Of a DNA stretch of 64,000 bases, positions 1 through 7,655 are shown in pieces. Source of the stretch: Myxococcales bacterium UBA1238 (GTDB lineage: Bacteria > Myxococcota_A > Bradymonadia > UBA7976 > UBA1532). The notes beneath the pieces were generated by a model, which was given only the letters and a program-made list of their open reading frames with translations, was not told the DNA's origin and did not search any database. Numbering within the stretch: the stretch's first letter is position 1; each line of letters starts with the position of its first letter. A program made the position numbers and the translations under genes. The stretch spans positions 278 to 64,277 of the forward strand of contig DBWM01000038.1 of the NCBI GenBank assembly GCA_002309015.1, written 5' to 3'.

Positions 1-424
1 CCAAGTGGAAACAGACGGTGCGGCGAAGGGGCACCGCACCTCGCTTTCGTTCTTCTTGGGGTTGAGTTTGAAAATTAGGCTTTGGCTCCATCGCGATGCG
101 ATGAAACCAAAGCCCATTACATCTAAGTGCGGGGGAGCTTTGGGTAGTGTGCGGGCTATTCAGTAGGGATTTCGCTTTGCGGAGTAGGGGGTTATGAAGT
201 TAGAAGCTTGAATTTCTGCCAGTGGTATCGGAGGAGATCGATCGGAAAGCCTCATTTTCTTCCGACGGCCTCTAAGTTTATGGCTTTAGAAGCCTCAGTT
301 TCTCCCTGCGGAATCTAAGTTTATAGCTTCAGAAGCCTCAGCTTCTTCCATCGGCTCTGAGCTTTCCAATTGACCCCCCACCATTTTCCAAAAAAGAATC
401 CCCACTCCCAAAACTTGAAACCAA
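1..424. other. Gene-free left edge
   Basis: I see no convincing coding frame here. The stretch holds a hairpin with perfect 8-bp arms GGCTTTGG (78-85) and CCAAAGCC (107-114) whose loop repeats the word GCGATG, and then a block of 43-bp tandem repeats listed separately. It lies beyond the terminator of the glutamate dehydrogenase gene, so it probably separates that gene from a gene left of the window. Confidence 0.5.
248..356. repeat. About 2.5 imperfect 43-bp tandem repeats
   Basis: The word AGCCTCA followed by a pyrimidine-rich tract recurs at 248, 290 and 333, and the word TCTAAGTTTAT recurs at 271 and 314. This gives a period of 42-43 bp. The copies have drifted from each other. No gene is visible across them, and I cannot assign a role. 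Confidence 0.6.
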
Positions 425-467
425 AAAGCCCCGGCAGGTGCATCCAGGATACCTCTGCCGGGGCTTT
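425..467 (-). terminator. Intrinsic terminator of the glutamate dehydrogenase gene
   Basis: Perfect inverted repeat AAAGCCCCGGCAG (425-437) and CTGCCGGGGCTTT (455-467) with a 17-nt loop. Read on the minus strand the stem is followed by a T tract, and it lies about 70 bp past the stop codon at 535. The plus-strand side also has a T-rich tail, so it may work in both directions. Confidence 0.85.
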
Positions 468-534
468 CTGTTTCCGTCGGGGGCTTGCCCCCTTCAGCAT
501 TTGCTACATTCGCTCGCGCGGAGCGCAAAAAACT

Positions 535-1821
535 TTACACCCACCCACGGGCCTTGGCGGCCTTGGCGACGCGATCTACGGCGATGATGTAGGCGGCTTC
601 GCGCATGTACAAGCCGCGTTCGCGGGCCAGATTGCTGACGGCGTGGAAGGCGGAGGTCATCTTCTTGTCGAGCTTTTCAAGGACTTCGTCCTTCTCCCAG
701 AAGAAGTTCATGTTGCATTGCACCTGTTCGAAGTAGCTGCAGGTGACTCCGCCGGCGTTGGCTAAGAAGTCGGGGATGACGAAGATGCCTTTCTGCTTGA
801 TCACCTCGTCGGCTTCGGGCGTGGTGGGGCCGTTGGCGCCTTCGGCAATGATCTTTACGGAGGGGCGAATCTTGCCCACAGTGTCGGCATTGATTTGATT
901 CTCGGTCGCGGCGGGGATGAGGATGTCGACATCCTGCTCCAGCCAGGCGTCGCCGGGTAAGATCTCGTAGCCGATGGCTTTGGCTTTCTCTTTGTCGATG
1001 GTGCCGAACTTGTCGGTGATCTTCTCCAGCTCGACGCGATCGACGCCCGACATGCGGCGGAAGCTGTAGGACTTCTTGTCCTGGTTATCCCAGCAGGCCA
1101 CGCAGATGACCTTTCCGCCGAGCTTCGTGTAGAGATCGACCGCGTACTTCGCGACGTTGCCGAACCCCTGAACTGCGGCCTTGGTCGACTTGATGTCGAT
1201 GCCCTTCTCGATGAGGGCTTCGCGCAGGGTATAGACGACGCCGTAGCCGGTGGCCTCTGTGCGGCCCAGGGATCCGCCCGATCCCACGGGTTTACCGGTA
1301 ATGAACCCAGGCAGTTTCTGTCCCCGGATGGTTTCGAACTCATCGAGCATCCAGAGCATGTGCTGTCCGTTGGTCATCATGTCGGGGGCGGGCACGTCTT
1401 CCAATGGCCCCACATTCTTGGCCAGCTGGCGGATATAGCCGCGGCAGAGCCGTTCCTGCTCGAGCATGGAGAGGTGATGCGGATCGCAGATGATGCCGCC
1501 CTTGCCGCCGCCAAGTGGAATGTCGACCACAGCGCATTTCCAGGTCATCCACATCGAGAGAGCGCGCACGGTATCGGCCGTTTCGAGCGGGTGGAAGCGA
1601 ATCCCACCCTTGCAAGGCCCACGCGCGTCGTTGTGCTGAATGCGGAAACCCTGGAACACCTTCACCGTGCCGTCATCCATGCGAACGGGGATGCTGAAAT
1701 GGAACTCCTTCGAAGGAATGCGGAGGAGGGCGCGGGTGCCCGAATCGAGATCGAGCAGATCGGCAGCGTGATCAAACTGCTTCTGCGCCATCTCGTAGGG
1801 GTTGAACGACGAATTGCTCAT
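535..1821 (-). CDS. gdhA: Glutamate dehydrogenase (Glu/Leu/Phe/Val family)
   Basis: Catalyses reversible oxidative deamination of glutamate to 2-oxoglutarate and ammonia in the cytoplasm. The 428-residue product has the family's usual length. Visible motifs are the substrate-lysine segments RGPCKGGIRFH and MTWKCAVVDIP, the GGGKGG loop, the catalytic Asp in PAPDMMT, and the Rossmann nucleotide loop GFGNVA, followed by the C-terminal AEGANGPTT segment. The frame stays open upstream to 1965, but I chose the ATG at 1821 (MSNSSFNP). It has GGTGAG a few bases upstream, and the upstream residues do not resemble the family. Cofactor preference (NAD or NADP) cannot be told by eye. The gene ends in a strong terminator and seems to stand alone. 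Confidence 0.95.
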   Translation of the reverse strand: MSNSSFNPYEMAQKQFDHAADLLDLDSGTRALLRIPSKEFHFSIPVRMDDGTVKVFQGFRIQHNDARGPCKGGIRFHPLETADTVRALSMWMTWKCAVVDIPLGGGKGGIICDPHHLSMLEQERLCRGYIRQLAKNVGPLEDVPAPDMMTNGQHMLWMLDEFETIRGQKLPGFITGKPVGSGGSLGRTEATGYGVVYTLREALIEKGIDIKSTKAAVQGFGNVAKYAVDLYTKLGGKVICVACWDNQDKKSYSFRRMSGVDRVELEKITDKFGTIDKEKAKAIGYEILPGDAWLEQDVDILIPAATENQINADTVGKIRPSVKIIAEGANGPTTPEADEVIKQKGIFVIPDFLANAGGVTCSYFEQVQCNMNFFWEKDEVLEKLDKKMTSAFHAVSNLARERGLYMREAAYIIAVDRVAKAAKARGWV

Positions 1822-2232
1822 AAGCTCACCAGTTGGGATTTCGAGATCCCGGCAAAGACTTGTCACTTTCGAGAAACCGCCTCGAAAGCTGGGCATAAGG
1901 TAGTCCTTCGCATGGAAAGGGGCGAGTCTAAACTGCGAGAAATAAAAAAGTTTTTTAAATTGCAAACAAAGTCGCAGAGTTACGGCAGCCGGATTTTGAG
2001 CAAAGTCGATTACCCCTGTTGCAAAAAGCCGTTTGAGCGATGAAGACGCCCTGAAGGCGCGATCGAAAGGGCAGCTCGACGGGGCTGAAAGCAGCGATTC
2101 CGCATTGCGATGGCGACTCTCGTTTGAGGGCTGCTTTTTAAGTGACGGGCGAAGGGGCGTCTGTGTGGAGGGAAGCGGCGAATGGGCAAGAAGATGACAG
2201 GGGAAATTCGGGTTGTGGGCTTTGGGTGGGGA

Positions 2233-2339
2233 TTATGGATGGCGGTGGTAGAGGTAGACGAGCTCGCGGAGACGACCGGCGTGGTAAGCGTTCAGGCTGC
2301 CTTCCTTCATGCGCCAGCTTGGGTTGCCGTGAACGGAAG
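2233..2339 (-). pseudogene. Detached fragment of a malQ 3' end
   Basis: Reads SVHGN.SWRMKEGSLNAY...YLYHRHP followed by TAA on the minus strand. This is the same C-terminus as the intact malQ immediately upstream, including its own stop codon. 83 bp (2237-2319) are identical to 2364-2446. Beyond that, the encoded residues SV.GN.SWR still resemble malQ although the bases differ. It is in another frame from malQ (offset 127 bp) and has no start of its own. It could be a remnant of a second malQ copy, or a tail duplication that has partly diverged. Confidence 0.75.
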
Positions 2340-2446
2340 TTGTGAGTTTTGGCAGGGGCTCAGGGATGGCGGTGGTAGAGGTAGACGAGCTCGCGGAGAC
2401 GACCGGCGTGGTAAGCGTTCAGGCTGCCTTCCTTCATGCGCCAGCT
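2237..2446. repeat. 83-bp direct repeat at the malQ 3' end
   Basis: Copies at 2237-2319 and 2364-2446 appear identical by reading, 127 bp apart. The second copy is the last 27 codons of malQ; the first lies beyond its stop codon. Confidence 0.9.
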
Positions 2447-3850
2447 CCAATTTCCGTTGGCGACGGACGGCGTGTTCATGCGGCCGGAGGCGTCGAGGCA
2501 GAGGATGTCTTGTACGGGGACGATTGCGGTCTCGCCCACAGAGGCGAACGCCGCGCGGATCATGTCCCACACCAGGTTGTTGCCATCGATGCTGAAGTAA
2601 CGGCGCACGTAATCCTGCTCGCGGGGCGAGGCTTCAAACCACCAGCCGAGCGTCGTGTTGTTGTCGTGGGTGCCCGTATAGATGACCGAATGCTGCGTAT
2701 GGTTGTGGGGCAAATACAAGTTGTCGGGCGTGCCGCCGAAGGCGAACTGCAGCACCTTCATGCCGGGGAAGCCGGTGTCCTTTAACAGCGCGCAAACTTC
2801 CTCGTCGATGATGCCGAGATCCTCTGCGATGATGGGCAGCTGACCGAGCTCTTTTTTGAGGGCGTCGAAGAGCGCCATTCCGGGGCCTTTGATCCAGTGA
2901 CCTTCTTTGGCCGAGGTTGCGGATGCGGGGACGGACCAGTAAGCGGCAAAGGCGCGGAAATGGTCGATGCGGATGATGTCGCAGAGTTCGAAGGCGCGGC
3001 GCAGGCGGCGGACCCACCAGGAGTAATGATCCTTCGCCATCGCGTCCCAGCGGTAAAGGGGATTGCCCCAAAGTTGACCTTCGGCGCTGAAGGCGTCGGG
3101 GGGCACGCCGGAAACATCGGTGCGCTGGCCTTCTTCATCGAGTTCGAACATCGATTGGTTGGCCCAGACATCTGCGGAGTTGGCGTCGACGTAAATGGGC
3201 AAATCGCCGATGAGCTGGACGCCGGCATCCTTGCAGATCTGCCTTAAGGTGCGCCATTGCCAGTCGAAGAAGAATTGCAGCGCCTCGGCCCGCTCGACCT
3301 GTGCCTTTAACCTTTCGCGCGCTTCGGCCACCGCCGCATCCTGGTGCAGACGCAACGCTTTCGGCCACATCCACCAGGGCTGCTGCTGTTCGTCGTTCAG
3401 CGCTTTGAAGAGCGCCGCTTCCGCAAGCCAGGGCGAACGCTTCTTAAACGCCAAAAACTCCTGATAGAGCGGCGATTGGCCTTTCAGGAAGTTGTCGGCG
3501 GCTTTTTCGAGGCGGGGCCCCTTAAATGCGCGCATGGATTCAAAATCGATGCGGCTCGGATCGCGGGTTTCGTACCCTTGAAGATCGCTCTGATCGAGCA
3601 GACCGCGGTTGGCGAGATCTTCCAGATCGATCAGCCAGGGGCTGCAGGCAAAGGCGGACCAGCTCGAATAAGGCGATTCGCCCGCCCCCGGTGGGACCAG
3701 CGGCAGAACCTGCCACAATGAAAGGCCCGATTGCTTTAAAAAGGCGATGAAATCTCGCGCAGACTGCCCGAGATCGCCGATGCCATGAGGCCCCGGCAGC
3801 GATGTTGGATGTAAAAGCAAACCTGCGCGACGATGATTTTCAAGTTTCAT
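2360..3850 (-). CDS. malQ: 4-alpha-glucanotransferase (amylomaltase, GH77)
   Basis: Transfers alpha-1,4-glucan segments between maltodextrins in the cytoplasm during maltose or glycogen metabolism. The 496-residue product is full length for GH77. It opens with the typical RRAGLLLHPTSLPGPHGIGD and carries the three catalytic acids in context: nucleophile Asp296 in RIDHFRAF, acid/base Glu343 in IIAEDLG, and transition-state Asp396 in GTHDNNTT. The start at 3850 (MKLENHRR) fits family N-termini. The gene lies 33 bp after the upstream hypothetical on the same strand, so the two are likely cotranscribed. The last 83 bp are duplicated past the stop codon. Confidence 0.95.
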   Translation of the reverse strand: MKLENHRRAGLLLHPTSLPGPHGIGDLGQSARDFIAFLKQSGLSLWQVLPLVPPGAGESPYSSWSAFACSPWLIDLEDLANRGLLDQSDLQGYETRDPSRIDFESMRAFKGPRLEKAADNFLKGQSPLYQEFLAFKKRSPWLAEAALFKALNDEQQQPWWMWPKALRLHQDAAVAEARERLKAQVERAEALQFFFDWQWRTLRQICKDAGVQLIGDLPIYVDANSADVWANQSMFELDEEGQRTDVSGVPPDAFSAEGQLWGNPLYRWDAMAKDHYSWWVRRLRRAFELCDIIRIDHFRAFAAYWSVPASATSAKEGHWIKGPGMALFDALKKELGQLPIIAEDLGIIDEEVCALLKDTGFPGMKVLQFAFGGTPDNLYLPHNHTQHSVIYTGTHDNNTTLGWWFEASPREQDYVRRYFSIDGNNLVWDMIRAAFASVGETAIVPVQDILCLDASGRMNTPSVANGNWSWRMKEGSLNAYHAGRLRELVYLYHRHP

Positions 3851-3883
3851 CTGGGCTCCTTCGGCTCTCTATAGGCTCCAGCG

Positions 3884-4639
3884 TTATTTGGAAGCGGCGA
3901 TCCATCGCATCGCGCGCTCCCCGCGGATGATGCATTCTTCGTAAGGAAGGCGGACCGTATAGGTGGCGGCGTCGCGGCGCATCTTGGCGAGGATGGGCGG
4001 TAAAGCGCGTGGACTCTTAAAGTTGAGGATGGTGACCGCTTCGCTGAAGTTGCATGCCTTGCGGGTTTTGACGAGATCGAGCAGTTGCTGAGCCTGCGGC
4101 CTGAGATCGCGATAAAACTTTTGCCATTGCTCATCGCCTTCGCCCGCGCAGCCCATCAGGCTGGGATCCATGGGATCCAGCGAGATCGGTTCCACATCTT
4201 CGATCACGGGCAAAGAAAGCATGACAGGCGTCTTGGGGGCTTCGGTCTGCGGATTGGGCGTGATGAGTTGCGGCAGTCCCGGCTTTAAATGGCGCGGCTG
4301 CCTTTGGGGCTTTTGCTGAGGCACATCGAAGTCGCGCACAAATGAAGCCGAGATGCTGCTTTGGTTGTAAGCGGTTGCAGGGGCTGCAGGTGCGGGTACG
4401 GGCGCCGCTGCAGTTGCAGGCGTTGCGGGTGCGGCCGGTTGCGCAGTGTTGGATTCGGTGGGCGCTTTGGCCGGCTGCATGAAAAGCCTGGGTGGCTCTG
4501 CGGGTGGCTCTTCTGTGAGTGCAGGTGCGTCTGGATGCTGGTTCAGATAGTGATGCAATGCGAGCATCAGATCGGACAGCGCTCTGGAGACGGCCGGGTG
4601 CATGAAACTTTCGTAGGGAACCTGGATTTCGAGCGACAT
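3884..4639 (-). CDS. Hypothetical protein with Pro/Ala-rich linker
   Basis: A 251-residue protein I do not recognise. The frame is open to 5071, but the ATG at 4639 (MSLEIQVPYESFMH) has GCGGAG seven bases upstream, and the residues before it look non-coding. The N-terminal 45 residues look helical, with MHPAVSRALSDLMLALHHYL. They are followed by roughly 110 residues of Pro/Ala/Thr-rich disordered linker. The C-terminal 85 residues form a compact charged domain (WQKFYRDLRPQAQQLLDLVK, ending RWIAASK) that could be a small helical or winged-helix fold. There is no signal peptide. It is probably the first gene of a two-gene unit with malQ. Function unknown. Confidence 0.7.
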   Translation of the reverse strand: MSLEIQVPYESFMHPAVSRALSDLMLALHHYLNQHPDAPALTEEPPAEPPRLFMQPAKAPTESNTAQPAAPATPATAAAPVPAPAAPATAYNQSSISASFVRDFDVPQQKPQRQPRHLKPGLPQLITPNPQTEAPKTPVMLSLPVIEDVEPISLDPMDPSLMGCAGEGDEQWQKFYRDLRPQAQQLLDLVKTRKACNFSEAVTILNFKSPRALPPILAKMRRDAATYTVRLPYEECIIRGERAMRWIAASK

Positions 4640-5037
4640 AATGTCTCCGCAAGGTGAATGTGGGCGAGTTAGAGTGCAGCAAAATGAATCATGTTGCAAG
4701 ATGAACCCATACAGAATCTTAAGGTTTATGCGAAAAAGAATCATTGGCATGCGCAAACGATGAAAGGGAGGGTGAAAAAAGCCTTGAGCGCTCATGAAAA
4801 AGATGAAGCGGAGGAAGCTCAGCGAAGCTTTTTTGACCAGAAAGCCTGAGAAGGTCGTGCGCCTGGCTGCGCCTGATGGTCTGGAGGTGAATCGGGCCTG
4901 GCAAAAGGCCGAAGGCCTGAATGAAAGAATCGTAACGATTGAAATTAAAAACGCTTTTTGGCAGCCATTGCGTAAATCTTGAACTGAGACTCCGTTTAGA
5001 CAACCATGCGACCCTTTGATTGCAGCTGGAGGCCGCG
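4640..5037. other. Divergent intergenic region
   Basis: About 400 bp between the minus-strand hypothetical (start 4639) and upp (start 5038). It must hold promoters for both directions. The segment 4680-4740 is AT-rich. I could not pin down clear -35/-10 pairs. Confidence 0.5.
4794..4982 (+). CDS. Possible small basic protein
   Basis: A 62-codon frame beginning MKKMKRRKLSEAF and ending in TGA, in the divergent region upstream of upp. It is strongly basic at the N-terminus. No convincing ribosome-binding site precedes the ATG, and I recognise no family. It may be a chance frame in promoter DNA. I list it because it fills most of the gap and is collinear with upp. Confidence 0.25.
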   Translation: MKKMKRRKLSEAFLTRKPEKVVRLAAPDGLEVNRAWQKAEGLNERIVTIEIKNAFWQPLRKS

Positions 5038-5658
5038 ATGGTTTACGAGAGTCACCATCCTTTGATCGCACATAAAATCTCGAAACTCCGCGAAAAGACG
5101 ACGATCCAAAAGGAATTTCGTGAGCTCGCCGATGAGATCACGATGTTGATGAGCTATGAGGCTCTGCGCGATTTGCCGCTGGAATCTTATCCGGTAGAGA
5201 CGCCTTTGGCGCAAACACAGGGGCGACGCATCTTTCACGATGTGATCGTGGTGCCGATCCTGCGTGCCGGGGTGGGCATGCTGGACGGATTGCTGCGCCT
5301 GCTGCCGAATGCGCGCATCGGTTTTCTGGGACTGTATCGCGATCCTGAAACCAAAAAGCCCGTGGTTTACTACGATAAGTTGCCTGAAGGCGTGCGGGAA
5401 CCGGTGGTCGTGATCGTCGATCCCATGCTGGCTACCGGAGGCAGCGTGATCGCGAGCATCGATTTGGTCAAGCAGCGCGGGTACAGCAACATTAAATTGA
5501 TCACCATTTTGTCTTCTCCAGAAGGGATCAAAGCGGTCGAGACCGAGCATCCCGACGTGGAAATCTATACCGCCTGCATCGATCACGGATTGAACGAGCA
5601 ATGCTACATCATTCCGGGCCTTGGCGATGCGGGCGATCGGTTGTTTGGTACCCTCTGA
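5038..5658 (+). CDS. upp: Uracil phosphoribosyltransferase
   Basis: Makes UMP from uracil and PRPP (pyrimidine salvage, cytoplasm). The 206-residue product matches the family along its length. The N-terminal HHPLIAHKISKLREKTT is typical, followed by VVPILRAGVGM, the PRPP-binding loop VIVDPMLATGGS, and the C-terminal IPGLGDAGDRLFGT. The frame can be extended to a TTG at 5020, but I chose the ATG at 5038 because GGAGG (5028-5032) is placed correctly for it. It is followed 50 bp later by the SEC-C gene and may lead the operon that also holds the lipid A genes. Confidence 0.96.
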   Translation: MVYESHHPLIAHKISKLREKTTIQKEFRELADEITMLMSYEALRDLPLESYPVETPLAQTQGRRIFHDVIVVPILRAGVGMLDGLLRLLPNARIGFLGLYRDPETKKPVVYYDKLPEGVREPVVVIVDPMLATGGSVIASIDLVKQRGYSNIKLITILSSPEGIKAVETEHPDVEIYTACIDHGLNEQCYIIPGLGDAGDRLFGTL

Positions 5659-5708
5659 TTCGATGGATGATGGTGGTCACTGGCCGCCTGCGCGTTTGAG
5701 GAAGAAAG

Positions 5709-6656
5709 ATGTCTCAGGAACCTGGAAGAAATGATCCCTGCCCCTGCGGAAGTGGCAAAAAATATAAGCAATGCTGCATGGATCATCCCGATGAAAATCG
5801 CATGGAACGGCGGCGCCAGGAGCTCGCTGCGCTCGATCAGGAGACCGCTTCTGCCGTAGCGCAATGGGCGGGCAGCAAAATTCTCGAGCAGACGCCCTTT
5901 GATTTTGACTCGGATCCCAAGACCAAGGCGATGACCCTCTTTTGGGCGCTTTACGACAACGGGCCGAAGAATCACTCCTGGGCGTATCACTTTGCGGAGC
6001 TCGGTTTTTGCACTTCCGAGGCGATGAAGGCGTGGATCAACTCCCAAAAAGCGGTGTGGATGGGCGTCTGGGAAGTGCTCGACGTGGAGCCTGGGCGCTG
6101 GGCGGATCTGCAATGCCATGTGACGAACGAAAAACGTCGTGTTTACGAGCATGTAGGCACCCTCGACCTGAGGCGTGGGCAGTGGATCGTGGCGCGCGTC
6201 GTGACGCATCAGGGCTTTTCGGTGATGAGCGGGCTTTATCCCGTAGCTTTTACGCCGCTTCACGGTATGCAGCTGGCCGCAGCGATCCTCGCTTACACGC
6301 GCTCGAAACTTAAATTCGAGTTCCAGCAATTCCTTTCGACCGCCCAGGCTGCGCGCTATGCGGTGAAGCTGTTCACGCTGATTCTCACCTGGCAGATGCA
6401 TCAAAAACTGTATCAGACGGGCAGCTTTGTGGACGCGGAAGGGGTCATTCCCGAGGCCGACTATAAAGATTTTGCGGTCAAGCCTTCGATCAAAGCGGTG
6501 CGGGAAGAGATGAAGGCGCAGGCCGAAGCCGCAGAAGCACAGGCCACAGAATCGCAGTCTGAAGAAGCGCAGTCAGAAGAATCGCAGTCTGAAGAAGCGC
6601 AGCCGGTCGAACAGGCGTCCGGTGAAGTCGCAGAATCCGGTGAAGAACCCCAATAA
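5709..6656 (+). CDS. SEC-C motif protein
   Basis: A 315-residue cytoplasmic protein. Residues 8-24 form a SEC-C zinc knuckle (NDPCPCGSGKKYKQCC; ligands Cys11, Cys13, Cys22, Cys23 by analogy), the motif found at the C-terminus of SecA and in YchJ-type proteins. Here it is N-terminal. The middle 200 residues are a globular domain with several Trp residues that I do not recognise. The last 45 residues are a low-complexity acidic tail of SQSEEAQ-like repeats. The stop TAA directly abuts the ATG of the next gene, so translation is probably coupled. The role is unknown; SEC-C motifs are generally thought to bind zinc and to contact partner proteins. Confidence 0.75.
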   Translation: MSQEPGRNDPCPCGSGKKYKQCCMDHPDENRMERRRQELAALDQETASAVAQWAGSKILEQTPFDFDSDPKTKAMTLFWALYDNGPKNHSWAYHFAELGFCTSEAMKAWINSQKAVWMGVWEVLDVEPGRWADLQCHVTNEKRRVYEHVGTLDLRRGQWIVARVVTHQGFSVMSGLYPVAFTPLHGMQLAAAILAYTRSKLKFEFQQFLSTAQAARYAVKLFTLILTWQMHQKLYQTGSFVDAEGVIPEADYKDFAVKPSIKAVREEMKAQAEAAEAQATESQSEEAQSEESQSEEAQPVEQASGEVAESGEEPQ

Positions 6657-7655
6657 ATGGGTCGCCTGATCGATTCGGGCTGGCGAAGATCCGGATTCGA
6701 TTTTCTTTGTCGTGAGCGGACTTGGCCGCCTCTGATGTGGCTGGGGCGCCTTTATGGGCGTTGGGCTTCCCATCGGGTGGTTCGGCCGATCCCGCAGGAT
6801 GCGCTCCGGGCGCAGGGCGTCGCTTGTCCCGTGCTGGTGGTGGAAGGCCTCTCGATGGGCGGATCGGGGCAGACGCCTGTGCTTCTGGAATTGGCGCATC
6901 GGGCGCTGCAACTGGGCTTAAAACCAGGGATTTTGGGCCACGGTTATGGTGGGCGGTGTAAGGGCTTTGTTTTTGAAGACGTCGCGCAGTTCGGTGATGA
7001 GGCGGTGGATTGCTGGCGCAGGTTTCAGGGGCGTTTGCCGGTGGCGGTGGGAGCGGCGTTTTTGCCTGAGTTGAGCCAGCTTTGCGACCTGGTGCTCTGC
7101 GATGGAGGGCTTTGGTCCCGGCGGTTGCCGCGCAGTGCTCAGATGCTCGTTTTGGATGCGACGGCGCCTTTTCGCGCGTTTCCTGCGGGGCCTCTGCGCG
7201 CTTCGCTCGATGTAACCTCACAAATAGATGCCGTCTGGCTGCATAAGGTGAATGAACCGGGGGCGGCTTGTCCGGAATGTGAGATTCATGTCAAAAGCGC
7301 GGTGCGGCTGGAGGCGGTCTGGTGGGAAGGGCAGCGCAGGGATCCGCGATGGCTTCAGGGCAAAAAAATGGTTGTCATTTGCGGCATTGCGCGCCCGCAG
7401 TCGGTGGTGCATCTGCTTCAGACCTTGGGGGCAAAAATAGAGCAGGTTTGCGCGCTGCCCGATCACGCAACGCTGCAACAGATTGATTTTAAAGAGCTTT
7501 TGTCGCAAAAAGGCGATGCGGTCTGGGTGACCACCAGTAAAAATTTTGCATATTGGCCCAAATCCGTTCCTGATCCCGCTGTGCTCGAAATCCGGCTTTC
7601 GATGGAAGGTGATCTCGGGCGCATCGACGATCTTCTGAAGGGCGCCGTTCGCTGA
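6657..7655 (+). CDS. lpxK: LpxK-like protein with altered kinase motifs
   Basis: A 332-residue homologue of tetraacyldisaccharide 4'-kinase, the inner-membrane enzyme that phosphorylates the lipid A precursor. The family pattern is clear: RTWPPLMWLGRLYG, P-loop region VVEGLSMGGSGQTP, GYGG, GDEA at 113-116, FPAGPLR, GIARPQ and LPDH. Several conserved positions differ from canonical LpxK. The P-loop GGTGKTP is GGSGQTP (Gln72 in place of the Walker lysine), SRGYGG is GHGYGG, the DDGLQH motif is DGGLWS (149-154), and the late TEKDAVK motif reads TTSKNFAYW. The frame is intact and the gene is tightly packed (ATG directly after the SEC-C stop; TGATG overlap with the next gene), so it is not an obvious pseudogene. 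It may be a non-catalytic or repurposed LpxK. Symbol by homology only. Confidence 0.8.
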   Translation: MGRLIDSGWRRSGFDFLCRERTWPPLMWLGRLYGRWASHRVVRPIPQDALRAQGVACPVLVVEGLSMGGSGQTPVLLELAHRALQLGLKPGILGHGYGGRCKGFVFEDVAQFGDEAVDCWRRFQGRLPVAVGAAFLPELSQLCDLVLCDGGLWSRRLPRSAQMLVLDATAPFRAFPAGPLRASLDVTSQIDAVWLHKVNEPGAACPECEIHVKSAVRLEAVWWEGQRRDPRWLQGKKMVVICGIARPQSVVHLLQTLGAKIEQVCALPDHATLQQIDFKELLSQKGDAVWVTTSKNFAYWPKSVPDPAVLEIRLSMEGDLGRIDDLLKGAVR

